Shown piece by piece: positions 1 through 4,455 of a stretch of DNA of 12,446 bases. This stretch comes from Pseudomonadota bacterium (GTDB lineage: Bacteria > Desulfobacterota > Desulfobaccia > Desulfobaccales > 0-14-0-80-60-11). Position 1 is the stretch's first letter, and every line of letters starts with the position of its first letter. The translations under genes were made by a program, and so were the position numbers. Under the pieces are notes generated by a model, which was given only the letters and a program-made list of their open reading frames with translations, was not told the DNA's origin and did no database searches. The DNA lies in contig JAHIKF010000248.1 in assembly GCA_018897875.1 (NCBI GenBank), positions 1 to 12,446 on the forward strand, read 5' to 3'.

Positions 1-10
1 ACGCCGCCGG
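1..10 (+). rRNA. 3' end of a 5S rRNA or 5S-like copy (cut by window edge)
   Basis: The first ten bases are identical to the 3' ends of the two 5S-like copies further right (650-659 and 1373-1382). They are followed by a similar short AT-rich stretch and a terminator, as in those copies. This is therefore the 3' tail of a third copy whose body lies outside the window. It lacks the palindrome that follows the other two copies. It could be the intact 5S gene ending an rRNA operon, but that is inference. Confidence 0.55.
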
Positions 11-30
11 ATTTATTTTCATAGTAGCAA

Positions 31-62
31 CCCCGCCTCTTGATGGAGGCGGGCTTTTTTTT
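31..62 (+). terminator. Rho-independent terminator after 5S copy 1
   Basis: A perfect 8-bp stem (32-39 with 46-53, CCCGCCTC/GAGGCGGG) with a 6-nt loop is followed by a run of eight T (55-62). Position and form match the terminators after the other two 5S-like copies, so it probably ends the rRNA transcript coming from the left. Confidence 0.85.
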
Positions 63-64
63 AT

Positions 65-99
65 GCATTCCCCGATGAATAATCTGCTATATAGGAATC
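65..99 (+). promoter_or_regulatory. Leader/promoter region of the hicBA pair, shared with the second TA pair
   Basis: These 35 nt match 735-769 at about 29 of 35 positions, although the genes that follow are unrelated. Both contain ATGAATAAT and a TATATA box (here 88-93). A weak -35-like ATGCAT (63-68) lies 19 nt upstream, which is a long spacer. The stretch follows directly on the T-run of the terminator and is the only room for a promoter or an antitoxin operator. The exact boxes are tentative. Confidence 0.45.
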
Positions 100-112
100 T
101 GAGAGGCAGTTT

Positions 113-319
113 ATGAAACTTACTATTGAATCTGAAAAGGAAGAAGACGGTCGCTGGCTGGCGGAGGTGCTGGAGCTTCCCGGGGTGATGGTGTATGGCC
201 AGACCAAGCAGGAGGCCCTGGCCAAGGCCCAGGCCCTGGCCCTGAGGGTCCTAGCCGAGCGCCTGGAACACGGGGAGATGCTGGCCGAACCCATCAATAT
301 TCTCTTTGCCGCGGCATGA
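113..319 (+). CDS. hicB: HicB-family antitoxin
   Basis: A 68-residue protein that resembles the short HicB-type antitoxins: an N-terminal beta-strand/turn pattern with D-G-R-W-L-A-E-V (residues 12-19) and LPGVMVYGQTKQEAL (22-36), then a helix rich in Ala and Leu. In the family this partially degraded RNase H-like fold binds and neutralises the HicA toxin. No separate C-terminal DNA-binding domain is visible, so autoregulation, if any, must use another surface. The start follows a GAGAGG Shine-Dalgarno sequence at 101-106. The stop overlaps the hicA start by 4 nt (ATGA), which implies translational coupling. The gene order is antitoxin first, the reverse of classical hicAB but common in such pairs. 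Family call from motif recognition only. Confidence 0.82.
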   Translation: MKLTIESEKEEDGRWLAEVLELPGVMVYGQTKQEALAKAQALALRVLAERLEHGEMLAEPINILFAAA

Positions 320-528
320 GTAGCTGGCAAGCAACCAAAGCCAAAAGGCTCTTGGCGGTTTTAAAGCGATTGGGATGGGAAGAGAAAAGGCGTTCCGGCT
401 CCCACCGCACCCTGGTTCGCCCCGGCTGGCCGGATGTGGTCTTTGCATTCCACGATAACGAAGAAATTGGCCCCAGAATGTTAGCCCGCATCGCCAAAGT
501 TACCGGTCTCAAACCTGAAGACCTATAA
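316..528 (+). CDS. hicA: HicA-family mRNA interferase toxin
   Basis: A 70-residue basic protein of the usual HicA length. The recognisable core is LLAVLKRLGWEEKRRSGSHRTL (residues 12-33), with the G-S-H motif whose histidine (His30) is the catalytic residue in HicA-type RNases of double-stranded-RNA-binding fold. The C-terminal part ends in a helix resembling the usual final segment (MLARIAKVTGLKPEDL). It is predicted to cleave mRNA when freed from HicB. It starts inside the hicB stop (4-nt overlap). The TAA stop at 526-528 is followed at once by 5S rRNA-like sequence, with no spacer or terminator of its own. Nothing suggests it is broken. Confidence 0.85.
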   Translation: MSSWQATKAKRLLAVLKRLGWEEKRRSGSHRTLVRPGWPDVVFAFHDNEEIGPRMLARIAKVTGLKPEDL

Positions 529-569
529 CCCCGATCCCATCCCGCACTCGCTCGTTAAGCCCTTAGTGG

Positions 570-589
570 CGCAGGCGTCCCCGCCTGCG
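570..589 (+). repeat. Palindromic insert in 5S-like copy 2
   Basis: A perfect 8-bp inverted repeat (CGCAGGCG 570-577 with CGCCTGCG 582-589, loop TCCC) sits inside the 5S-like sequence where copy 3 has none. It looks like a short REP-type module. Confidence 0.7.
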
Positions 590-599
590 GACCGATGAT

Positions 600-639
600 C
601 CTCAGCGGGTTCACCGGCTGGAAGCCTGTGCCACTGAGG
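600..639 (+). repeat. Enlarged helix IV hairpin in 5S-like copy 2
   Basis: A 9-bp outer stem (600-608 with 631-639, one mismatch) encloses a second imperfect hairpin, CACCGGCT / AGCCTGTG (612-619, 623-630). It lies where 5S rRNA has a shorter helix IV and is shared with copy 3 at 1323-1362. The inner hairpin resembles the palindrome at 661-681, which suggests that the same module family entered the 5S sequence. Confidence 0.6.
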
Positions 640-660
640 GGAAAGTAGGACGCCGCCGGT

Positions 661-681
661 GCACAGGTTGAAAACCTGTGC
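661..681 (+). repeat. REP-like palindrome after 5S-like copy 2
   Basis: A perfect 9-bp stem (GCACAGGTT 661-669, AACCTGTGC 673-681) has a 3-nt loop. The same palindrome follows copy 3 (1383-1405). It is absent after copy 1, where the 5S end joins the ATT-rich spacer directly, so it behaves as a discrete insert of about 26 nt. Confidence 0.75.
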
Positions 682-705
682 CACCATTAATTTCATTGCA
701 GCAGG

Positions 706-734
706 CCCGCTTCTTGACAGAGGCGGGTTTTTTT
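706..734 (+). terminator. Rho-independent terminator after 5S-like copy 2
   Basis: A 9-bp stem with one G-T pair (706-714 with 719-727) and a TGAC loop is followed by seven T (728-734). It is homologous in position and sequence to the terminator at 31-62. It would end transcription from hicBA through the 5S-like copy. Confidence 0.85.
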
Positions 735-769
735 GCATTTTCCCATGAATAATTTGGTATATAGAAATC
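735..769 (+). promoter_or_regulatory. Leader/promoter region of the second TA pair
   Basis: This is the second copy of the 35-nt leader at 65-99 (about 29 of 35 matches). A TATATA box lies at 758-763 with a TTGCAT at 733-738, 19 nt upstream. A promoter is plausible but the spacing is long. A shared operator or recombination remnant is an alternative. Confidence 0.45.
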
Positions 770-785
770 AGGGATGGAGGCGAAT

Positions 786-995
786 ATGCCGATTCAATAC
801 ATCACAGATGCCAGGGGAGAGAAAGTGGCGGTAGTCGTGCCACTGAAGGAATGGGAAGCTTTGCAGGAGAAGCTGGATAAACTGACTCCGGCAGAAGCCG
901 CGGCTTCCGATGACGCCTGGCAGGATTATCTTGCCGGCAAGACCAAGCCATTGGCGCAAGTCATCAAAGAGCAGTTGCATGACCGGGAGGACTAA
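786..995 (+). CDS. Phd/YefM- or RelB-like antitoxin
   Basis: A 69-residue acidic protein. The N-terminus, IQYITDARGEKVAVVVPLKEWEAL (residues 3-26), has the beta-turn-beta-helix pattern of Phd/YefM-type antitoxins. The C-terminal half (Asp/Glu/Lys-rich, residues 33-69) would be the flexible toxin-binding tail. I chose ATG 786 because GGAGG at 776-780 lies 5 nt upstream; the in-frame ATG at 774 would put the start before that site and has no site of its own. The 3' end overlaps the toxin gene by 17 nt. It is predicted to neutralise the RelE-like partner and perhaps repress the shared-leader promoter. The exact antitoxin subfamily is uncertain. Confidence 0.75.
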   Translation: MPIQYITDARGEKVAVVVPLKEWEALQEKLDKLTPAEAAASDDAWQDYLAGKTKPLAQVIKEQLHDRED

Positions 996-1251
996 GGCGG
1001 TCTGGCGGGTAGAAATTCATGACCGCTTCGAGAAGAAGCTGGCCAGATTGGCCCGGCCGGAACGGGAACATATTCTCAAAACATTGGAAAAATTGCCAGA
1101 CGATCCCTTTGTGTTGGATTTGAAATCACTGCGGGGCAGGACAGACTGGCGTTTAAGGGTTGGTGCCTGGCGCATCCTTGTGCGAATGGACGCAGACGCA
1201 AAAGTTATAGTTGTTCATGATCTGGGTCCCAGGGGCGATATTTATAAGTGA
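979..1251 (+). CDS. RelE/ParE-family toxin
   Basis: A 90-residue basic protein of typical RelE/ParE length. The C-terminal half carries the family signature: LKSLRGRTDWRLRVGAWRILVR (residues 48-69), then VIVVHDLGPRGDIYK (76-90) with Arg85 and a penultimate Tyr89. In RelE such basic and tyrosine residues act in mRNA cleavage on the ribosome. ParE relatives instead poison gyrase, and sequence alone does not separate the two firmly; the TDWRLRVG form favours RelE. The start at 979 lies inside the antitoxin gene. A longer upstream extension in the same frame is not family-like. The TGA stop is followed within about 5 nt by 5S rRNA-like sequence. Confidence 0.85.
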   Translation: MTGRTKAVWRVEIHDRFEKKLARLARPEREHILKTLEKLPDDPFVLDLKSLRGRTDWRLRVGAWRILVRMDADAKVIVVHDLGPRGDIYK

Positions 1252-1255
1252 GCCG

Positions 1256-1382
1256 CCATAGCGCAGGGGCCACACCCGATCCCATCCCGAACTCGGTAGT
1301 TAAGCCCGGCAACGCCGATGATCCTAAGCGGGTTCACCGGCTGGAAGCCTGTGCCGCTAAGGGGAAAGTAGGACGCCGCCGG
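1256..1382 (+). rRNA. 5S rRNA-like sequence, copy 3 (probably non-functional)
   Basis: This is a nearly full-length match to bacterial 5S rRNA: CCATAGCGCAGGGGCC, then CACCCGATCCCATCCCGAAC, TCGGTAGTTAAGCCC, AACGCCGATGAT, and GGAAAGTAGGACGCCGCCGG at the 3' end. Two defects argue against function. First, the 5' strand of helix I, which should complement GCCGCCGG, is replaced by the end of the toxin gene. Second, helix IV is enlarged by roughly 17 nt (1323-1362). A terminator follows. Calling it a degenerate 5S gene or a 5S-derived repeat fits best; a divergent functional 5S is less likely. Confidence 0.72.
1323..1362 (+). repeat. Enlarged helix IV hairpin in 5S-like copy 3
   Basis: Stem 1323-1331 with 1354-1362 (9 bp, one A-A mismatch) encloses the same inner CACCGGCT/AGCCTGTG hairpin as copy 2. 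The mismatch differs in position from that of copy 2, so each copy has decayed separately from a better-paired ancestor. Confidence 0.6.
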
Positions 1383-1405
1383 GGCACAGGTTGAAAACCT
1401 GTGCC
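1383..1405 (+). repeat. REP-like palindrome after 5S-like copy 3
   Basis: A perfect 10-bp stem (1383-1392 with 1396-1405) has a 3-nt loop. It is the same module as 661-681 and is followed by the same CACCATTAATTTC spacer. Confidence 0.75.
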
Positions 1406-1428
1406 ACCATTAATTTCCTAGCAGCAAG

Positions 1429-1457
1429 CCCGACTTGACCAAGTCGGGTTTTCTTTT
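1429..1457 (+). terminator. Rho-independent terminator after 5S-like copy 3
   Basis: A perfect 8-bp stem (CCCGACTT 1429-1436, AAGTCGGG 1441-1448) with a GACC loop is followed by TTTTCTTTT. It occupies the same place as the terminators after copies 1 and 2, though its stem sequence differs. Confidence 0.85.
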
Positions 1458-1509
1458 GTTGGCATCGGTGATACAGAGTTGCGGTAAAAAATTTACGGAC
1501 GAAACGTAG

Positions 1510-1531
1510 GGGCGCACCTAAATGTGCGCCC
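1510..1531. repeat. Short palindromic element
   Basis: A perfect 8-bp stem (GGGCGCAC 1510-1517, GTGCGCCC 1524-1531) has a 6-nt loop and no T-run. It lies in the otherwise featureless stretch between the last terminator and the IS element. It is probably another REP-type module. Confidence 0.55.
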
Positions 1532-1594
1532 TCAGATGGGACACTTATATCCCCCCCTAAAAAAATTGTCCAATGAGCGCTAATCGGTATGATA

Positions 1595-1622
1595 CCAATT
1601 TTATATTGACATGAAACAAATA
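1595..1622. repeat. Left terminal inverted repeat of the IS
   Basis: It begins CCAATTTTA just inside the TA duplication and ends ATGAAACAAATA. It pairs with 2682-2709. Confidence 0.75.
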
Positions 1623-1665
1623 AGCTTCTACTCTTATCCAAAAAACTGGGATGAGGGGGAAAGCT

Positions 1666-2148
1666 ATGCCGCGTCCAAAAGAGGTGATCGATGTTGATTT
1701 AGTCCAAAGAGCCAAAGAAGCATTAAATAATGTCCCGGATCACAAAATTTGCTTGCGATTACAAGCAATTATTAGTAGCGCCCAGCACCCTATCCATCTG
1801 GTGACCAGTATTTTAGGAACCAGTCGGGTCTCGCTGTGGCGGTGGACAAAACGCTTTTCCTCTAAAGGTATAGAGGGGTTAATCGATGAACCAAAAGGTC
1901 ATAAACCTGCAAAACTCAGCCCAGAACAACGCCAACAAGTAGGCCGCTGGCTGGAGGAAGGGCGCACCCGTCAAGGAGAGCCTATCCATTGGACACTGGC
2001 CAAATTAAAAGCGGTCGTATCCACAGAGTTCGGTGTGTCGATGAGCCAGGCTGCTCTTTGGCACATGGTTCGAAAATTAGGCTTCAAACAAAAGGTGCCA
2101 CGTCCGGCGCATGCTAAGGCAGACAAAAAAAGCTCAAGAATCCTTTAA
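1666..2148 (+). CDS. IS630 transposase, N-terminal part (DNA-binding)
   Basis: A 160-residue N-terminal portion of an IS630-family transposase. A helix-turn-helix is visible around residues 43-62 (IHLVTSILGTSRVSLWRWTK), followed by the linker GIEGLIDEPKGHKP typical of the family. A second winged-helix region (about 108-145) contains SMSQAALWHMVRKLGF. These parts bind the terminal repeats. ATG 1666 was chosen because GAGGGGGA (1653-1660) lies just upstream; the ATG at 1651 would overlap that site. The frame ends at TAA 2146-2148, before the catalytic domain, because of a frame change between two A-tracts (2125-2131 and 2147-2154). The catalytic part continues in another frame. Confidence 0.85.
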   Translation: MPRPKEVIDVDLVQRAKEALNNVPDHKICLRLQAIISSAQHPIHLVTSILGTSRVSLWRWTKRFSSKGIEGLIDEPKGHKPAKLSPEQRQQVGRWLEEGRTRQGEPIHWTLAKLKAVVSTEFGVSMSQAALWHMVRKLGFKQKVPRPAHAKADKKSSRIL

Positions 2149-2198
2149 AAAAAACCCGTGATGAAATTAATGACTTCCTTAATTCTCCACAGAGGAAG

Positions 2199-2696
2199 GT
2201 GTTTTTCTTTGATGAAAGCCGTTTTGGTATCAAACCTACTCTGGGTCGGTGTTGGGCTCGGAAAGGTGTAAGGATATCGGCCCCGGTTAATCCCAGTTAT
2301 AAGAATTTCTATGTCTATTCAAGCGGTTCACCTATCACGGGAGAGCCTTTCCATTTGTTTCTTCCATATGTAAACACCGAAAGGATGAATATTTATATCC
2401 AAGAAATGTCCCCAGCTTATTCTGATTACGAGATCATGCTGGTTATGGATCAAGCCGGTTGGCATAAATCCAAGACATTACAAGTTCCTAAAAATATTCG
2501 GTTTCATTTGTTACCGCCATATTCGCCAGAGCTCAACCCGGTAGAAAAATTATGGCAGTGGCTGAAAAGGCACATTTGCCGAAACCGTCTTTTCTCCTCT
2601 GAGGATGAACTTATGAATGCCGTGGCCCAAGAATTGTCGGGGCTTGAACCCCACAAACTGAAAAATCTCTGCCACTGCTCCTATTTGTTTCATTAA
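2199..2696 (+). CDS. IS630 transposase, C-terminal DDE catalytic part
   Basis: This part carries the full DDE catalytic domain (DDE superendonuclease type). Asp lies in FFFDES (codon 2211-2213), Asp in LVMDQAGWHK (2448-2450) and Glu in LNPVEKLWQW (2544-2546), with the usual PPYSPELNPVE stretch. No residue of the triad is missing. The open frame begins at 2118 and overlaps the upstream part only in 2118-2148, so a single -1 shift at the A7 tract (2125-2131) would fuse the two. GTG 2199 is merely the first start-like codon and is probably not a natural start. The product would cut and join DNA at TA sites. Confidence 0.82.
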   Translation: MFFFDESRFGIKPTLGRCWARKGVRISAPVNPSYKNFYVYSSGSPITGEPFHLFLPYVNTERMNIYIQEMSPAYSDYEIMLVMDQAGWHKSKTLQVPKNIRFHLLPPYSPELNPVEKLWQWLKRHICRNRLFSSEDELMNAVAQELSGLEPHKLKNLCHCSYLFH

Positions 2697-2709
2697 TAAC
2701 TAGAAATGG
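2682..2709. repeat. Right terminal inverted repeat of the IS
   Basis: It ends AGAAATGG just before the TA duplication at 2710-2711. Its first 12 nt are the exact complement of the inner left repeat. Confidence 0.75.
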
Positions 2710-2711
2710 TA

Positions 2712-2868
2712 TGAAACGGTATCATGCGCCCTTCTCCTTTAAGATTGGGAAATCACCTTGCCGTGGATTACCGCCCCATGTTGCCAGGTTGGGGGTTGCC
2801 GTTGGGCCATTGCCCAGGGTTAGGGTGAGGCTGAAAATGGACCGGTGGGGAAGTTGCAGGTGCAGGCC
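2712..2868. other. Gap between the IS and lpxI; no complete gene seen
   Basis: There is no convincing gene and no hairpin with a T-run to end the lpx operon on the minus strand. On the minus strand AAAGGAG (2740-2734) lies 8 nt before an ATG (2725-2723), only 12 bases from the right edge of the IS. This looks like the start of a gene following lpxI that the IS insertion has cut off. Confidence 0.4.
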
Positions 2869-3675
2869 TTATGAAATACCCCAGACCGCAATTCCGGCCT
2901 GGTCCGCAATCTGGCGCATCTCCGGGCCGTCGAAGATCAGGGTCTTGCCGGCCTCGATGGCCAGCACTGTAGCCTTGACCTCCTGCATGGCGGCGATGGT
3001 GTCCAGGCCCACGGCGGGCACGTCAAACCGGAGATCCTGGTCGGGCTTGCTCATCTTGACCACCACGGCGCCGGGACCCGCCAGGGCGCCGCCCCGGCGA
3101 ATCGTCTCGTCGGTGCCTTCGATGGTCTCCAGGGCCACCACCACCTGGCGCCGCACCACGGCGCACTGGCCGATGTCCAGACGGCCCAGCTCCCGGGCGG
3201 CCTGGACTCCCAGGTTGATGTCGGCCAGCTCTGCCGGGGTGGGAGGACGGCGGCTGAGCGGGCCCGGGGTGGCCAGGAGGTCGTGAAGGAAGAGGGTGGA
3301 GGGGGCGATGGTAATGCCTTCGGTCTCCATTTCGTCGGCCACGGCCCGGAGGAGGCGGTCGTCCTGGCCGGCGCCGGCCCGGCGGATAACGCCCAGGGCC
3401 CGCCAGTCGGGGCGAAACTCCCGGAAGAGGCGGCCCCGGCTGATACCGCCGGCCATTACCGCCTGCCGGACCCCGGCGGCCTTGAAAATGCGGATGATTT
3501 TGCCCAACTGGCCGACGTGAATCCAGTGGAGTTCGGCAACGAAGGAGGCCAGGGCCGGATCAGTCTCTCCCCGGTGGGCCACGGCGATGACCGCAGCCCC
3601 TTGCTGCCGGGCGGCCTGGGCGAACAGGAGGGGGAACTGCCCCTTACCCGCGATTAAGCCGATGTTCTCTGACAT
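2869..3675 (-). CDS. lpxI: UDP-2,3-diacylglucosamine pyrophosphatase LpxI
   Basis: The 268-residue product is the usual LpxI (formerly DUF1009) length. LpxI hydrolyses UDP-2,3-diacylglucosamine to lipid X plus UMP in the cytoplasm or at the inner membrane, replacing LpxH of enterobacteria. Seen: the N-terminal glycine-rich IGLIAGKGQFPLL (residues 5-17), QAVMAGGISRGRLF (71-84), GQDDRLLRAV (103-112), EGTDETIRRGG (186-196), and KPDQDLRFDVPAVGLDTI (210-227). The Asp of GLDTI falls at 225, the position I recall as essential in Caulobacter LpxI. The start codon lies within lpxA (32-nt overlap), and ATG 3675 gives the normal N-terminus. It is the last operon gene seen; lpxB is not in the window. Confidence 0.93.
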   Translation of the reverse strand: MSENIGLIAGKGQFPLLFAQAARQQGAAVIAVAHRGETDPALASFVAELHWIHVGQLGKIIRIFKAAGVRQAVMAGGISRGRLFREFRPDWRALGVIRRAGAGQDDRLLRAVADEMETEGITIAPSTLFLHDLLATPGPLSRRPPTPAELADINLGVQAARELGRLDIGQCAVVRRQVVVALETIEGTDETIRRGGALAGPGAVVVKMSKPDQDLRFDVPAVGLDTIAAMQEVKATVLAIEAGKTLIFDGPEMRQIADQAGIAVWGIS

Positions 3676-4453
3676 CCGCCGGGAGCAGGCCCCGCTCCGA
3701 AGTCTCCAGAAACGCCAGGAGATGGCCGACCTCGGGAGTCGGGGGCAATTCGTTTTTGATCCTGGTGATGGCCTCTTTCTGATTCAACTCCGAGAGGAAC
3801 AGGAGCTCGTAGGCCCGTTTCAAGGGCTGGAGAGCGGAGTCAATAAAGCCATGCCGTTTCAAACCCACCAGGTTGAGCCCCACCAGCTTGGCCCGGTTGC
3901 CCACGGCCATGGCGTAGGGGGGGACGTCCCGATGCACCGCCGAACACCCGCCCACAAAGGCGTGGCAGCCGATATGGCAAAACTGGTGGATGGCGGAGAG
4001 GCCCCCTAAAATGACGTAGTCCTCCAGGATAATGTGGCCGCCCAGGGTGGCGGCGTTGGACATGATGACGCCGTTGCCCACCTGGCAGTCGTGGGCCACG
4101 TGGGTATAGGCCATAAACAGGTTGCCGTGGCCGACGCGGGTGGCGCCGCCACCGCCGGCGGTGCCCCGGTGCATGGTGGCGAACTCCCGGATAATGTTGC
4201 CGTCGCCGATGATCAGTTGGGTTTCCTCGCCCTGGAATTTCAAGTCCTGGGGAATTTCACCGATGACCGCGAACTGGAAAATCTCGCACTTGTTGCCGAT
4301 GGTGGTGAAGTCCTTAATCACCACGTGGGAGCCGATGTGGGTGTCGTGGCCGATCTGCACCCGGCCCTGGATGATGCTGTAAGGCCCTACGGTTACGCCA
4401 TCACCCAGTTCGACGGTTTTATCCACCAAAGCGGTGGGGTGGATTTGGACCAT
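3644..4453 (-). CDS. lpxA: Acyl-ACP--UDP-N-acetylglucosamine O-acyltransferase LpxA
   Basis: LpxA is the first enzyme of lipid A synthesis and transfers a 3-hydroxyacyl chain from ACP to the 3-OH of UDP-GlcNAc in the cytoplasm. The protein shows left-handed beta-helix hexapeptide repeats through about residue 190, then a helical C-terminal domain. Diagnostic segments are MHRGTAGGGGATRVG, the catalytic-histidine block YTHVAHDCQVGN (the His of AHDC, about 121 from this start), and SAVHRDVPPYAMAVGNRAKLVGLN. I chose ATG 4453 because GGGGAGGA (4467-4460) lies 6 nt before it; the in-frame ATG 4459 directly abuts that site and overlaps the fabZ stop. It has 269 residues, slightly longer than E. coli, with a C-terminal tail overlapping lpxI. 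Confidence 0.95.
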   Translation of the reverse strand: MVQIHPTALVDKTVELGDGVTVGPYSIIQGRVQIGHDTHIGSHVVIKDFTTIGNKCEIFQFAVIGEIPQDLKFQGEETQLIIGDGNIIREFATMHRGTAGGGGATRVGHGNLFMAYTHVAHDCQVGNGVIMSNAATLGGHIILEDYVILGGLSAIHQFCHIGCHAFVGGCSAVHRDVPPYAMAVGNRAKLVGLNLVGLKRHGFIDSALQPLKRAYELLFLSELNQKEAITRIKNELPPTPEVGHLLAFLETSERGLLPADVREHRLNRG

Positions 4454-4455
4454 AC

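Larger units (their letters stand above)
529..659 (+). pseudogene. 5'-truncated 5S rRNA-like sequence, copy 2, with palindromic inserts
   Basis: The sequence aligns with bacterial 5S rRNA from the helix III region onward: CCCGATCCCATCCCG (530-544), then GTTAAGCCC, CCGATGAT, and GGAAAGTAGGACGCCGCCGG at the 3' end. About 30 nt of the 5' side (helix I and II 5' strands) are absent, and homology begins right after the hicA stop codon. Two inserts are visible: a 20-nt hairpin (570-589) between the AAGCCC and CCGATGAT blocks, and an enlarged helix IV region (600-639). With the 5' strand missing it cannot fold as 5S rRNA, so it is a pseudogene or a 5S-derived repeat. Confidence 0.8.
1595..2709 (+). 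mobile_element. IS630-family insertion sequence
   Basis: The element is 1115 bp and is flanked on both sides by TA (1593-1594 and 2710-2711), the target duplicated by the IS630/Tc1-mariner group. Terminal inverted repeats are 1595-1622 and 2682-2709: 20 of 28 positions match, with the inner 12 (ATGAAACAAATA on the left) perfect. It encodes one transposase split over two frames. It is more AT-rich than the flanking operon, consistent with recent arrival from elsewhere. It sits between the 5S/TA array and the end of the lpx operon. Confidence 0.85.

Noticed and set aside
523..738. Minus-strand reading frame over 5S-like copy 2
   Set aside because: Its peptide (MVAQVFNLC...) also appears on the minus strand of copy 3 because the DNA is repeated. 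It spans a terminator and rRNA-like sequence, so it is not a real gene.
529..1405. CRISPR array
   Set aside because: There are only two internal copies of unequal structure, with intervals of hundreds of bases that encode proteins. No short regular repeat-spacer pattern exists.
1..1457. Integron-like cassette array (TA cassettes followed by structured repeats)
   Set aside because: No integrase gene and no attC core sites were seen, and the structured repeats align clearly with 5S rRNA rather than attC.
1357..1641. Minus-strand reading frame across copy 3, its terminator and the IS edge
   Set aside because: It runs through an rRNA-like repeat, a terminator and a palindrome and enters the IS repeat. 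There is no ribosome binding site and no family resemblance.
1589..2725. Longer IS boundaries based on ATGATACC (1589-1596) and GGTATCAT (2718-2725)
   Set aside because: These would give an inverted pair outside the TA-flanked ends, but the spacing to the inner repeat differs by 10 nt between the sides. The TA-flanked 28-bp repeats align better.
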